Positions 31,111 to 42,875 are shown, numbered from the stretch's first letter. The stretch is 64,000 nt of DNA from Ctenosaura bakeri (GCA_948474755.1 CAOLHI010001478.1:682001-746000); one strand, 5' to 3'. The notes: generated from the sequence alone by a model not told the origin. Numbers and translations: made by a program.

Positions 31111-31290
31111 AGCTGCCTTATACTGAATCGACCATTGGTCCATTTAGCTCAGTAGCATCCAGATCTCCAGGGTTTCAGGGGTTTTCCCCTAATACTTACC
31201 TGGAGATTGCTGGTATTATTTCATGCCCTCCTGTCCAAGTACTAACCAGGCCCAATCCTGCTAAGCTTTCAAAGTCAGGTCAGACATACT
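31111..31290 (-). repeat. SINE with 5S-like head fused to another body
   Basis: Left part AGAAGCTGCCTTATACTGAA, CCATTGGTCCATTTAGCTCA, CCAGGGTTTCAGGGG is the body of a SINE usually headed by a tRNA promoter. The right part TGTCCAAGTACTAACCAGGC, CCAATCCTGCTAAGCTTTCA, AAGTCAGGTC is reverse complement of 5S rRNA. So this copy has a 5S-type head on a different body from the copies at 2.07, 31.66 and 46.64 kb. Confidence 0.65.
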
Positions 31291-31654
31291 CTAAACAGCT
31301 AATGAGAATGTTCCCTGCAACATGCTTTGGTAAAAATGAGGTAAAGGATTAAAAAAGGCTGATCCACAATGATCCACTGTAGATTCACTTCACAGTTGCC
31401 TGTTGTGGGTAAATATTTACAGGGAAACTGACTTTTAAGTAAATTCCAACAGCTTCCCCATGCTTTGTATATAGGATTAAAAAGAAAGTTCATAGTAGCT
31501 GCATGTAAAAGAGATATATGTTGCAGTCTGGTTGCCCAGCCAGGCAGGTAGGCACTTTTCTTCCATGGTGAGCTTGCTAAACAGTGTTGTAAAGAAGAAA
31601 ACAGAGTGTTTGATGGAGAAGAGCTGCAAACAGTTACAGGTATGGTATATTCAA

Positions 31655-31866
31655 TACTCTAAAGACACCAGATCCCATCTGATCTTGAAAACTTACCAGG
31701 ATCAGCCCTGGCTACTAGTATTTGGATAGAGGAGTGCCAATGAACTCCAGATGTAGGCTATACTTCAGAGGAAGGATATGGCAAAAGTACACGTGAGTAT
31801 TCCCTGCCTATGAAAACCATATGAAACTCATGGGGTTGCCATAAGCCAACACACAGCTTGAAGGTA
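31655..31866 (+). repeat. 5S rRNA-derived SINE, copy 2
   Basis: ACACCAGATCCCATCTGATC, TTGAAAACTTACCAGGATCA, GCCCTGGCTACTAGTATTTG, GATAGAGGAGTGCC follows the 5S rRNA order (ATCTGATCT..AAGCTAA..GGTTAGTACTTGGATGGGAGACC). The body after it (ACTTCAGAGGAAGGATATGG, GGGGTTGCCATAAGCCAACA) matches copies at 2.07 and 46.64 kb. A short ACAT-type run follows (31866-31888). Confidence 0.8.
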
Positions 31867-31888
31867 CATACATGCATACATACATATT

Positions 31889-33112
31889 TTCATGTATTTT
31901 AAAAGTGTGGCTGAGATGCTGCATTGGGAGATGAATTGTAAAAACTTGCACAGCCAGAACTGTGAAGCATACCTTGTAAACACTGTGCCCTGCATGCTGG
32001 CTGGAGGAGAGCGAGGGGGCAGCAGAGAAGCGTCCAGCTGTGGTCCCATAGCTGAACACACAGTAGTGAGGCATCTTCCACATACTCCTGGGGAATCTTC
32101 CAGAGGTCCTGAAAGAAGATGGCAGTGCTGGGCATCTAGCTATAGGAAAACAGCTGGACATTTTCTGTCACTTCCTTATTCTCTACCTGTAGAGAATTCC
32201 AACCTCCACAACAATAACAACAAACAGATTTATGCAGTTAACACTGGATTTACATTTGTTTAAGTTGTTAAAAGGATGGTGGCATATAATATGGTATGTT
32301 ATTATTTGCTTAGTTTTTTTATGTGGTTACCATGAAGCTGTAGCTCTCTGTGGACTACAACCAAAACCTCAAGTTGGGCCTAGACAATAATCATCAGCCA
32401 ATGCCAGTTTCAAAAGGCTGGGGTAATATGCTTGCAAACACAGCCCACAGCACACTCACCTATATAAGGCTGGCAAGGAATGGAAATGTTGAAATAATAG
32501 CTCTGATGTCCTGAATGATAATTGCTTGTTCCCTTGTGCTTCCAGTCTGAGAGGAACTAATATATGCCCTATGTTGCAAAGAGGCTTGTATATCTTTATT
32601 CTTCAATCAATGTCAATGGGTTTCTGGAAGAGAGGCAGAGAAAAACGGTTCTAATGAGACCACTATTCGTTTTTAGTTATTATTTTACTGTAGTGTTTGA
32701 CACTTCCAACTAAATTAAAACTAGATTGGATATGTTGCCACAGCAACACAGCCTGTCCTCCGTCATATAGCTTTCACACAGACTTTTCTTGAGATAGAGC
32801 ATCTACATGATATCCATTTTGGCTTCAAGGAACAGTGTGGTAGAAGGACATAAGGAACATCTCCAGGAACCCAACTGATCCAGCATCCCATTGCCAATAA
32901 GGTGCAGCAAGATGTCCATCAATGCTTACAAGCAGGGCGTTAAGAAGAATGCTTACAAGCAGGACATTGCTTTCTTTATCCCTGGCATGTGGCATATGGA
33001 AAGATGCTGCCTCTTAACATCAGAGTTTGAGAAATTTAGCATTATGGACTAATGCTCATGCTGACTTGGGGCTTGTGGGAGCTGTAGTCCTCAAAAGTAA
33101 CTTTTCCATAGT
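31889..33112. other. Intergenic stretch, no gene seen
   Basis: No exon or classified repeat recognised, apart from a 20-odd-bp direct repeat at 32920-32965 (GCTTACAAGCAGG..). Confidence 0.35.
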
Positions 33113-33350
33113 CATAACGTGTTGCTGTTGTGCGCCTTCAAGTTGTTTCTGACTTGGCAATCCTATGGCAAACCTATCATGGGGTTTTCTTGACAAGATT
33201 TGTTCAGAGTGGATTTGCCTTTCCTTTCCTCTGAGGCTGAGAGAATATGACTTGTCCAAGACCACACAGTGGGTTTCCATGGGTAAGGAAGGATTCAAAC
33301 CCTGGTCTCCAGAGTTATCCAACCCTCAAACAATTACACCACACCAGCCC
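33113..33350 (-). repeat. tRNA-derived SINE, full-length, minus strand
   Basis: Reads on the plus strand as GCCTTCAAGTTGTTTCTGAC, CCTATCATGGGGTTTTCTTG, CCTCTGAGGCTGAGAGAATA, CAGTGGGTTTCCATGG, AACCCTGGTCTCCAGAGTTA, CACCACACCAGCCCTC. This is the reverse complement of the SINE at 33.49 and 63.05 kb. It keeps the internal section (GAACAAATCTTGTCAAGAAA) that the plus-strand copies lack. Confidence 0.85.
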
Positions 33351-33487
33351 TCTCTCTTGTCCTAATGCAGAGTTTCCAATAACAGCAAATTATTCTTTTG
33401 ATCCCAACACTCTTGTCAGTTTTCCCAAAGTTTTATTAAGGACATTTATGCTAAGAGCCTCTAAATTGCATGTCAGTTATGCATTGT

Positions 33488-33690
33488 GAAGAGCCAGTGT
33501 GAGGTAGTGGAGCATAGAAACATTGGACTATGGTCCTGGAAACCAGGGTTTGATTCCCTGCTCAGCCATGGAATCCACTGGGTGACCTCGGGCATGTCCT
33601 CAGCCCCAGAAAACCCCATGATAGGTTCACTTTAGAGTCACCATAAGTTGGAAGCTACTTGAAGACACACAACAACAACACTATCCATTG
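33488..33690 (+). repeat. tRNA-derived SINE, plus strand
   Basis: GAGCCAGTGTGAGGTAGTGG, CATTGGACTATGGTCCTGGA, AACCAGGGTTTGATTCCCTG (B box), CAGCCATGGAATCCACTGGG, CCCCATGATAGGTTCACTTT, TGAAGACACACAACAACAAC tail. It lies 140 bp from the inverted copy at 33.1 kb. Confidence 0.9.
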
Positions 33691-34598
33691 TGAAGTGCAT
33701 TCATTGCTTGCCTGTTACTCAATTAAATCTGGTGAGTATGGGTTCTAATACCTTTTCAAGATCCCAATACCTATTCAAAATCTTTGTGGAAAATTGGGAC
33801 CATGTTGACTAGCCAAATAACCTCTGGCGTCTACATGCAAGAGTAAACATCTCCACAAAGGGAAACATAAAGTAGTTCTGCAATTTTTTTGATCAATGCA
33901 TAAATAAATGCTGACATGCTCATTTTACACACCTGAAGAACAGAGAGCATCTTATCAATGAACAGGGGTACCCAAGACATTATACTGCCTGAAACAGAAA
34001 TGCAAATAGTATATGTGAGCACACATGAAAATATACATGTACACCCAGGTCAAGGCAGGTCAAGTTGCTTTTATTACTGAGTGGGGGGGGAAATCCCATG
34101 AACCCCTTCCCACTCACTGGCAGCAAAATCACAACAGTGAAGCTGGGCATTTACTTCCCTTTCATAACAGCCAAATTGTGCTGTCTGGGAAGGCCACCTC
34201 ACTCTGTCTAATAGTAGGCTGATTCTGACACAGTGCATTTTGATCTTCATGTGTAATGAAGCTATCAGACACGCACTGTATATGAATTCTGCATTCACTT
34301 ATACATCTGACAACCCACATTCAGTAATATGGAAATAAGTCATGTAGAAAGAGCAACTCAAGTTCTCTCTGCCTCTGCAACTATTCACTGGTATTTGTCA
34401 TCACCACCAGATTCTCTCATCTCATCTTCTGTGTGAGGGGGGAAGAGGAAAGGAAGTCAGGAGAGAGGACAACAGTCAGTGATCAGAACTTGAAAACTCA
34501 TGAATCAACCTGTTAGTGTCGTACATTTGTTATCCAGCAGCCATTCTACCAGGCTGTTTTTGGGGTTTTATTTTCTCTTTCCCTCTCTATTTCCTTGC
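33691..34598. other. Intergenic stretch, no gene seen
   Basis: No exon or classified repeat recognised. Confidence 0.35.
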
Positions 34599-34998
34599 AT
34601 GGTATTGTAGTGCTGGAAGGGATCACAAGAGACAGCTAGTCCACTTCACTGCCATGCCATATAACTAAAGCACTCCTGACAGATAAGCATTCAACCTCTA
34701 TTTATTCACCTCCAAAGAGGGAGTTCCTACCAACATCCAAGGCAGACCATTCCACTGTTGGACAACTCTTACCATCAAGAATTCTTCCTAATGTTTATTT
34801 AGAAAAATTCATTTTCTGGTCTCTGGAGCAACAGGAAATAAACTTGTTCTATCTTCTGAGTGATATCCTTTCAAGCAGTTAGATACAACTATCACATCAC
34901 CTTTCAGTCTTCTGCTCTCCAAGCTAAGCATATCCAGCTCCCTAAGCTGTCCCTCCAAAGAGATTGGTTTCTAGATCTTTTGCCATCTTGGTTGCCTT
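34599..34998 (-). mobile_element. Old CR1/L3-type LINE fragment, 3' part
   Basis: Plus-strand phrases such as CTGGAAGGGATCACAAGAGA, GACCATTCCACTGTTGGACA, ACTATCACATCACCTTTCAG, TCCAGCTCCCTAAGCTGTCC are the complement of CR1-type coding and 3' tail sequence (compare 14.4-15.0 kb). It is more diverged than the copy at 14.4 kb. It appears to continue at 35930-36170 after an interruption. Confidence 0.65.
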
Positions 34999-35845
34999 CT
35001 GTTGGGGGACATACACCCCCAAACAAACACATTTGGTATGGCCTAATTGATATAAATCAAACACTGCTATGGTTGGACACCAGGCTGAATAAGAAGCAAG
35101 TTGGCCGGATATATAGATCACAAGACCCCTCACAGGCTTAGCTAAATCATACCAGAAGCTTTCAAGGGCTAATGAACTTCCAGCTGGCCATCACTGAGAT
35201 GAAAAGTTTACAATGTTCTCACAGAAGAGATTATCGACATACACCTATTACTGCCTTCCTTCAACAGCCTTCCTTCCTTCCTTCCTTCCTTCCTTCCTTC
35301 CTTCCTTCCTTCCTTCCTTCCTTCCTTCCTTCCTTCCGCCTGCCTTGTGTCCCTTCCTGCCCAAATGATATAAAACTATCAAGCCAGCTATTGACCTCTT
35401 GTCACCTACATGGTAAGGCCATCAACTCATCCTGTATCCCATTGTCCAAGGTGCAAACTCCTTGGTCCACCTTACCAGACAGCCATTTGCACACATGCCC
35501 TCCAGGTAGATTTAGAGAATAAAAAAACCCTGTTTTGACTAGCTGCAGCTTTTCACTTGCTAGACATCACTGCATCACTCTGAAACCTGATTTAGGATGC
35601 CCCTAGACACAAGTCTAAGCCACTCCAATGCTTCTTTACTACTCTTCTGGACTTATAATTATAACCCAGAACCCTCAGTCTCACTATCCATAATTTTTCC
35701 TCCCATTATCCTTCAGTTAGCTCTTGTGTGAGTGCAGGATTGTCTGAATTCTGTGTGCATGCATGATTGTATTCCCTGTGATAAACACAACTTAAGTTTA
35801 CTTTTGAGTCTTTGGCTGGTTTTCCTGCAAGGACCCTGTAAACAT
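34999..35845. repeat. Candidate LTR or other insertion splitting the LINE
   Basis: Begins TGTTGGGGGACATACACCCC exactly where the CR1-like text breaks. A possible end is ...ACCCTGTAAACA followed by TTGGTGGAAAGATCCTGC. It contains AATAAA (35519) and a long TTCC microsatellite. TG..CA ends and the position fit an LTR, but no partner LTR or target duplication is seen. Confidence 0.35.
35268..35336. repeat. Microsatellite (TTCC)n
   Basis: About 17 tandem TTCC units. Confidence 0.95.
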
Positions 35846-35929
35846 TGGTGGAAAGATCCTGCTGGTTACCCCACCTCTTGCAGCCTTTTAATTAATTCCT
35901 CATTTTTGCACTGAATTGCAGATACTGCT

Positions 35930-36170
35930 GGAGGACCTCAAGGGGTACCCCACCTTTTGGGGTAACACCTCCTCTGGACACATTCCAATTTCTCAATATC
36001 CTTCTTGGACTGTGCTGCCAAAACTGAACACAGCACTTTAGCTGAGGTCTGACAAAAGCTGAATAGACTGATAAAATTATTTCTCTGTCTCTCAACTGTA
36101 CCTTCCTGTTGATGCAGCCTTGTATCACATTGTTTTTTTCTGCTATCTCCTTTTAGTCTTTAAACCTGAA
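35930..36170 (-). mobile_element. Old CR1/L3-type LINE fragment, 5' part
   Basis: CACCTCCTCTGGACACATTC, CAATTTCTCAATATCCTTCT, TTGGACTGTGCTGCCAAAAC, TGAACACAGCACTTTAGCTG is the complement of the CR1 segment that reads YCVQFW upstream of KLE/NW..-type text. It is the continuation of 34599-34998. Confidence 0.65.
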
Positions 36171-36731
36171 GACATGGATTGCCTTGTAGTTTTAAAAAAT
36201 ACTGTATAAGCCATTCTGAAAGTCTTTTCAGCTCTAGAAATAAGTATAGAAATTATCTCCCTGAATAGACAGGGCCACATGAATGCTGCATTAACACTGG
36301 CTGCAGCTACCACTAGCTGTCAGCTTGTTCTGCTTTGAACATTGCCCAAACCTGTTTTAGTGTAATGCCTTCAGAGTTCTGGGGCAAATTTAATTCACTC
36401 TTGAGCAAAATTCAACTTCATGAGTATAATGTATAAATTATTCTCTGCCTTTCTTATGCTATTACCATGGTGTGATTCTTTTTTTCAGAAGTTTTCCTGT
36501 GGAACTGACCTACCAATTAATTCCATTGACATTCAGTTCAGTGTATTTTTATTTGTTCTGCTCTTCTCCATGAAGGCTTTGAAATAAAGTAAAAATTGGC
36601 TTGCCCTATGTCCAGTAATAAATGCTCTCTCACACAGTTATATGTTGTAAGAAATGGACTCACCAGTAAATGAATAAGCACTTTGTGCAGAACTCCTATG
36701 ATACTACGACGCTATGATGCTACAACAGGAG
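36171..36731. other. Intergenic stretch, no gene seen
   Basis: AT-rich, no exon or repeat recognised. Confidence 0.35.
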
Positions 36732-36912
36732 AGCCATTTTGGCACTAGACTGTTGTTTCGGCACTAGACTGTTTGACACTAGACTATTATACAACACAAG
36801 GGCCATTTCGGCACTAGACTGTTAGACGCCTCCCTAAACTGCAAACAGCATGATTCCATAGGATGTTGAAAGTGGAATAATAGCACTATAACGGTCTAGT
36901 GCGGAAATGGCC
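36732..36912. repeat. Palindromic MITE, family P, copy 6, with duplicated left end
   Basis: The right arm is complete (GATTCCATAGGATGTTGAAA, CTATAACGGTCTAGTGCGGA, AATGGCC). On the left, the terminal phrase GGCACTAGACTGTT occurs three times (36741, 36760, 36811), and GGCCATTT twice, so the end was duplicated or scrambled. Confidence 0.7.
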
Positions 36913-38049
36913 TAGGACATTATGATGCTGTGATGCTTGAAGGAGGGATAACCTGGCCGTATCCACTCCACACCCACTAATGGATCATTGGAAGAAGAGA
37001 GCCCTATGAGACATCTGCACCTGAACTGGTAACTGACTTGTTGTGGGAAAGGGGATCATTAACAGATTATTTCCACTGTGAAAAATAAACACATTTTCAA
37101 GTATCCTGCAATGCAATAGCACCCAGAGAGCATGACATTGTGCGATAAGGATGAGGCAAAAGAGGGACTAATGCATCACTATGACTGTATATCACCATGG
37201 TGTGATAAAGCTCTTCGAAAAAGGAAGGGTGAAGCAAAGACAGAGAGAGAATGCACTGGGCAGATTAGTGTCATGTAAACATTGCAGTTCTGCCCTGAAA
37301 GAGAAGGTTGCTTTCTAAAGTCACGTTTAAATTGACTTTTGGATTTCACTCAAGTGTGCTGGTACCATTCCAGCCTCCATTAAGCATGGTGATTTGATGT
37401 TGCAAGGAAGCCAATGAATGACTCAAGATAACTCTGCTGCTTTATGAAAATAACCTGCATTTTTTGTTTTTGATTTGTGGATAGTCATGTATAAGGGTAT
37501 GTGAAATTGGACTACTGACCAGCCTCTAACTGGGCTATTAGAAGGTTTTTCAGGACATCACCCTGGAGCATTGACATATATATGGTATTGCTGCTTATAT
37601 TCCAGCAATGTGGAAAGATAAATATATAAATTAGTCTCTGCTGTTAGGAACTGAATTCACACACACAAATATAACAGTGTAAACACTATTTATTAGGAGC
37701 GTGATACATAGTACGGGACTTCAGTAAGTGAACTGGAGGCAATTAGCAAAATTCAAAACATAAAAGGCAAAGAGTTTCTCATCCCGCCCACAAGATACCT
37801 TGGAGTTCTGGTTTAGCCTGGTAGCGCTTATCTCTACATTCCTAGCTTTGTTTATCTAATGGTCTCTGGTTCTCATACCTTGTTACAAGCAAGCTGCTAC
37901 TTAACTCCTACTACCTGTCCCATAACTAAAATATGGAGGGCTACCTGACACTGCTGTCCACCTTCAGTGACTGAAAAACTCCTGGGATCATTGCTGTCTT
38001 CTATGTAAAGGCCAGTGACCAGTGGACAAGACTCTGTTCCTTCCCAGTT
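36913..38049. other. Intergenic stretch with a possible LTR fragment
   Basis: No exon seen. From about 37640 (TGTTAGGAACTGAATTCACA, ACTATTTATTAGGAGCG) to about 37920 the sequence resembles an LTR in minus orientation, with reverse AATAAA inside. No partner or duplication is visible. Confidence 0.3.
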
Positions 38050-38175
38050 TAGGGAAGGGCACTGAGAATTCTTAGCCAGAGAGCTTTTTGGCCTCAGCAA
38101 ACTACACACCTCAGAATTCCCCAGGATGTTGGAAATAGAATAATAGCACTATAACAATGCAGTGTGGAAGTGGCC
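38050..38175. repeat. Palindromic MITE, family P, right part, copy 7
   Basis: TTCTTAGCCAGAGAGCTTTT, GGCCTCAGCAAACTACACAC, CAGGATGTTGGAAATAGAAT, AACAATGCAGTGTGGAAGTG, GCC. The central AGCCAGAGAGCTTTTTGGCC phrase is shared with copy 8 at 43.0 kb, so the two form a subfamily. Confidence 0.7.
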
Positions 38176-38552
38176 GAAGAAAGGAATTGCTTCAACCAAA
38201 AAATGTCCATCTTGAGATCATGAGATGTTAGCTGGGACATTGTCTAACAAAAGGAGCTAACGTTAATCTTGGACTATCTTCCACTTAAAAAAAAAAAAAT
38301 CACAGAAGGGTTCAGTCAACTACCCTTGCCCTAAAGGTGATATTTTCTATCAATGGCTTTTCATATTTATAATACATTGTTTGCCTACTGCAAGGACGGA
38401 CAGACAGAACCTTGTCTGGGCAATATTCAGCATTCGATTGTTGAAGCACAAAACTTAAGCAATTTGATTATGGTAGATGTCCCATTGTCTTTTTAGAAAG
38501 AGGTGCTGGCTATAAGGTTTGTCCAGCTAATCCTTTTGTGATCTTGGCCAGA

Positions 38553-38805
38553 CAATCAAAAGTGGTCTCATTTTCCTTGGTGCAAACTGAGTTCAAAGTG
38601 CAAAAGTAGTTTACACTCAATTAACTTAGCGGGAATGGGGGAGAGGAGGGGGAGGATTGGTCAGGTCCTTCCCAGTAGTCATAGGCAAAAGCAAGCTGCT
38701 GCAGCCTCTCCTAACTTGGGTGCTCTTCCTCCTTAATAACTTTTGCCATCTTTGCCTCACTCTGATGTTGATTGGCCACATATGTCCTGGTTTCCATTCA
38801 GAAGG
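38553..38805 (+). repeat. Unclassified interspersed repeat R3, partial
   Basis: GGTGCAAACTGAGTTCAAAG, TGCAAAAGTAGTTTACACTC, GGCAAAAGCAAGCTGCTGCA, CTTAATAACTTTTGCCATC, GATTGGCCACATATGTCCTG. Shows the uninterrupted AAACTGAGTTC that is split by a MITE at 45.44 kb. Confidence 0.7.
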
Positions 38806-41676
38806 TATGAAGTTTTTGGGACCTTCTGGGATCCACAATATGAAATTTTCCGTTACAGCCATTATGGCAGAATACCAAATTGCCCATTTGCCAAAAGAAG
38901 GGAACAAAACAACATTGGAATTAAACAGAAATTCCAAACAAGTTTCAAACTAGGTTTGAAAAATTGGTGGTTTTCTCGTATTTAAAACGTGGATTCCAAG
39001 AGAAGTGGTTCACCATTCCATGTGTGAAAGAAGAGTGCTGCAGGGCAGTTTGGGAAGGAGGGCCATGAAAACAGCATTGCATCAGGTGCCAGGACTTCAC
39101 TTTCCCCACCCCTGGGAAGCACAGAGGCCATGTTTCATGTCCTCAATTGTTCTGAATATTGTGAGGCAGTAATTGAGACTGTGGCTGCATCCAGCTAATT
39201 TAGCAATCCTGGGAAATTTAGCACTTCGTGGCACACTTGTAAGTGTGATGTCCAAAAGATATTTTAAGAACTGCTTGCATACTGGCTACAGATCCTGTAA
39301 GCTGCTTCAAAGCCTGACTTTCCATGAGCCTACCTACCTCCTCCTCTTACAAGTTCTGATTTGCCCTCTCATGTCAGGGCTTGGCGGAAGGCAGCAGGGG
39401 AGATGCAGTGGGGGAGAAACTGGGCAAGAAGAGAGGAGAAGGCAGTGAGGTTGCATAGTGGCAGCAGCCAAGAGCCCATGAACACCGCCAGGAGCTGCCT
39501 GCCTGCCTACCTTTTGTTCTCAAAGGTTTCTCAAGGCAAGGAGAAAGAATCAGTGGATGAGAGAGAGCATTTCTTTTTAATTAAGTGGATTTGGGGGTAG
39601 GGAGGCCCTGCTTAGGAGGCAGAAGAGAACTTGGGGAACCAATTGCATAGACAACCTTTCTCAATCTTTTTACTCTGGAGGAAGCTTTGACATAATTTTC
39701 TGGTCTCAGGGAAGCCCTGCATAAAAATTGTTCTATCTACAGCTTTAAAAAATCAATTACTATATAGCCTTAATGACCTTCCCTAGGCTTTGTGGGAACT
39801 CTGGCTGAAAAACTATAACACAGACTGCTCTCTCTCACGCGCTCTCTCTTTCTCACTCTCACTCTCACGCTCAATTTCTCCCTCTTTCCCCCAGAGGACT
39901 CATACTGATGAGGCAAATGTGTTGGGAAGTTGTAGAATTTGTTGCTGTAGGGTGTGTTTTTTTAACAAAAAAAAATACAAATTATGTTTCTGCTTCTGTT
40001 CTGTCCTGGACTGTTTTCTGGCAATTTCCAGTACCAGCTGCAACATTTTATTCCCATCCTTCAGTGGATATCTTTTTAATTCCACAACATATTGGATCAA
40101 AAAAGTATCTTTCTCTCCTTTCTCATTTTAATATGTGAAATGGTACTTCTACATCATAGCATTTTCTCTTTTAAAAAATTAAATAAAATAAAAAAGAGAA
40201 AATTTGCCTTTTAAGGCATAGAACCACCTCTGCAAAGTATGCCCTGTTTTTGAAAATTATTTGGAAGAGCCTTAGTGTAGATCCAACAAATCACTGAAAG
40301 CAACTCCTCACCAAAACAAAATGGAACAACCAAATGGTGAGGCAACAACAACTTGAAAAACCTGGCAAAACCCAAGGAGCAGGATCACTCAAAGTTACAA
40401 ATGAAAACTGCTTCCGGTTCTCAGAAGGAAAGGGAAGAATCTCAGGGTGAGAGCACTGTTTTGAAGCATAAGTGTAATTCTCTTTCTCTCTCTCTCTGTA
40501 TCGTTTCCTCACTGGCCAGGCCAGATATGTTTCACTCGAATGAGCTGTTTGATTGGTTGATGCTTAGTGTGTCATACTTAGGAACATCATCAGGGGCTGT
40601 CCTTTGCTTCCTGTGACATCTCTAGATGTCAGGTTTTGACTCTGAAATCCCAAAGCTGGGGGAGTCCTGACCTGGAAGCTCTAAATGTACGCATATCTAG
40701 GAGAATATCTCACTGGTGATCCGGGCTATAGGCAAAAGCTATTCAGACCTTTTGTGAACTTTCCCTCCCACAGTAACCACAAAGCAACCAAGATCACTCC
40801 TTCTATACTCCCAATGGGAATCAGTAGGGAATTTGTAATTCCCAGCCAAGACTGCCCAAGTGGGTGGAAAGCTTGAACATTACCCCCATCTCAGCAATCT
40901 TCTTCAAGATCATTGTACCCTTGATGAGGTTAAAGTTTCCATCTCCACCCTAATGATCCTGAGCCTCTTCCTCATCCCAGTGCACTGAGCATTTGTGCGC
41001 ACCATTTAGCATAACTTGCAACTCTTGAGACTGAAAAGGCAGCTGTTCTGGTTTAGAAGATACAGAACTCCAATTAAAATAATTGTTTCAAATGGCATGA
41101 GAGGACCTTAATACCACTACACTAGTATTTTTCCAACTTTCTATACTCAGACCCCAATCTAAATTTACTCTTCTGCTTTGTTTCATATAAACACATGATT
41201 TATTCTGTCATGGAGCACCCAGAACTTCCTGCCTATAGCTCTGTATGCTGATGAATGTACGCAGGTCTGTGGATGAAAATGAAAGCAAGTTTTTAAACTG
41301 GACACTACCCTGTGTGACCACCTTCATTCTTTTGCATGACCCTAGTCTCAGCTCCCAAGGCTAGTGACAGAGGAAGCATGGCTGCCTAGAGCTAGAACAT
41401 ATACCGCATGAGGTTACTGTTACTGTGGAGCATCTGTGACTCTTAACCACTCGGCTATCACCCATGTGTTTCACAACCACAGCTGAAGACAGGCCATAGT
41501 GTCAGTGGTAGAGTTCCTGCTTTTTCAAAAGGTTCAGTCTCTATAGGCAGGGTTGAGAAAGACTCCTCTCTGCAAACCTGCAGAGCCACAGACGGTCAGC
41601 TTAATCAGTACTAGACAAGAAGGAACCATGGGGTGACTCCTGAAGAATAAGGCAACTTTCCTCATATTGTCTAACT
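38806..41676. other. Intergenic stretch with second copy of R4
   Basis: No exon seen. 39960-40440 is the partner of the R4 repeat at 30530-30985. A CT-rich run lies at 39827-39875 (CTCTCTCACGCGCTCTCTC type). Elsewhere nothing recognised. Confidence 0.4.
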
Positions 41677-42010
41677 GTCCCAGTTTGATGGGAACAGTCC
41701 TGATTAATCCTTGTCATCCCACTTTTTCCAGCTGCTTTTAAAATGTTCCAGGTTCTTCCCCCTCCTCTCACTTTCTCTTGTTGTCTTTAGTTTACTTCCC
41801 TTGCTGCAAACTGAGTTCAAAATGCCAAAGTAGTTTGCACTCAGTTATCTCAGTTTGGGGGAAAGGAGAGGAAGGAGCAGAGACCTGTCTTTCCTAGTAG
41901 CCTGAGGCAAAACAAACTACTGCAGCCTTTCCTAGTTTCTGTATTCTTTCTCATTAATAACTTTTGCCATCTTGACCACACTCTTATGTTGCTTGGCCAC
42001 ATGTGTTTTT
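41677..42010 (+). repeat. Unclassified interspersed repeat R3, near full length
   Basis: Runs from CCCAGTTTGATGGGAACAGT through CAGCTGCTTTTAAAATGTTC, TTGCTGCAAACTGAGTTCAA and CATTAATAACTTTTGCCATC to GCTTGGCCACATGTG. Reverse complement of the copy at 27.74-28.10 kb. Confidence 0.7.
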
Positions 42011-42212
42011 ACCTCCCATTCTGGGAGAAAGACGACCCACAAATATAATTAATTAAGTAGTTAGCTAGTTTTGGGGTATGGGTCTGTCTTCCACAGGATG
42101 AGGCATCCTTCCTATGTTAAAGAAACAAATTGCTAAATCATATCACAGGTTCAATGTGTCTAGTTCAATGAGCAAACTCAGCTCAACAGGTTAAATGCAA
42201 TATCGTGATTTT

Positions 42213-42643
42213 GGCCCTTTTTGCCTCTTACCTTGCTCATGGTGCCATCACATGGGGATCACGCAAAAAGTCTCTTGAGAGAGGGAGTTGCATCCTCTGC
42301 ACTTCCTTCTGCACCAGCTCCGTGCTGGATGGAAGGAAGCACGATAGTTCTGCCCCTTCCTTCTGCAGAGCAGTTAGGTACTTTCCCAGGTTGCGCTGGG
42401 GAGGAAGCACGGCCATTGCGCTTCCCCAGGTTCCGCATGCCAGGTAAGTGCAGGAGGAACATGGGAGGAATGAGCAATTGCGCATCATTTTCAGGGAAAA
42501 CTAAAAAATGATATAATGAGTGATTGCTGCAGGATCGCTATGGGAGTGCCACACAATCGCGAGGACGTTGTGCAGAACCATCCTCGTAATTCCGCATCGC
42601 TCCCATAGATATTTTGCATTTGAAGTCACGTGCAAAAAGGGCC
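42213..42643. mobile_element. MITE, family H, copy 2
   Basis: 431 bp, ends GGCCCTTTTTGCC and GTGCAAAAAGGGCC, flanked by TTT on both sides (42210-42212, 42644-42646). It shares the inside with copy 1 at 3171 (CATGGGGATCACGCAAAAAG, CTGGATGGAAGGAAGCACGA, TTCCTTCTGCAGAGCAG). Confidence 0.85.
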
Positions 42644-42875
42644 TTTAATTCTCAATCACTTGGTTTCTACAACTGTAAAAGTGGGGGGGAAATAATCTTA
42701 TTATAGTACTAATTCTATAAATTGCGTTTGTACTGTTCATTGTACGGAATGCTCAGCTCCAAAACAAATGTTCTGTCTTGATAAAGAAATTGGAAGACTG
42801 TTTAATTTGCACAAAACTTTACTTGTTTACCTCTTTTGAAATTTCAGGTTAGGTCTACTTTAAATTAACAAAAGA

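Noticed and set aside
33540..33575. tRNA gene (B-box-like GGGTTTGATTCCC)
   Set aside because: It lies in a repeated SINE head; no cloverleaf with acceptor stem can be formed.
35172..35522. 116-codon frame with repeated SFLP
   Set aside because: Translation of a TTCC microsatellite.
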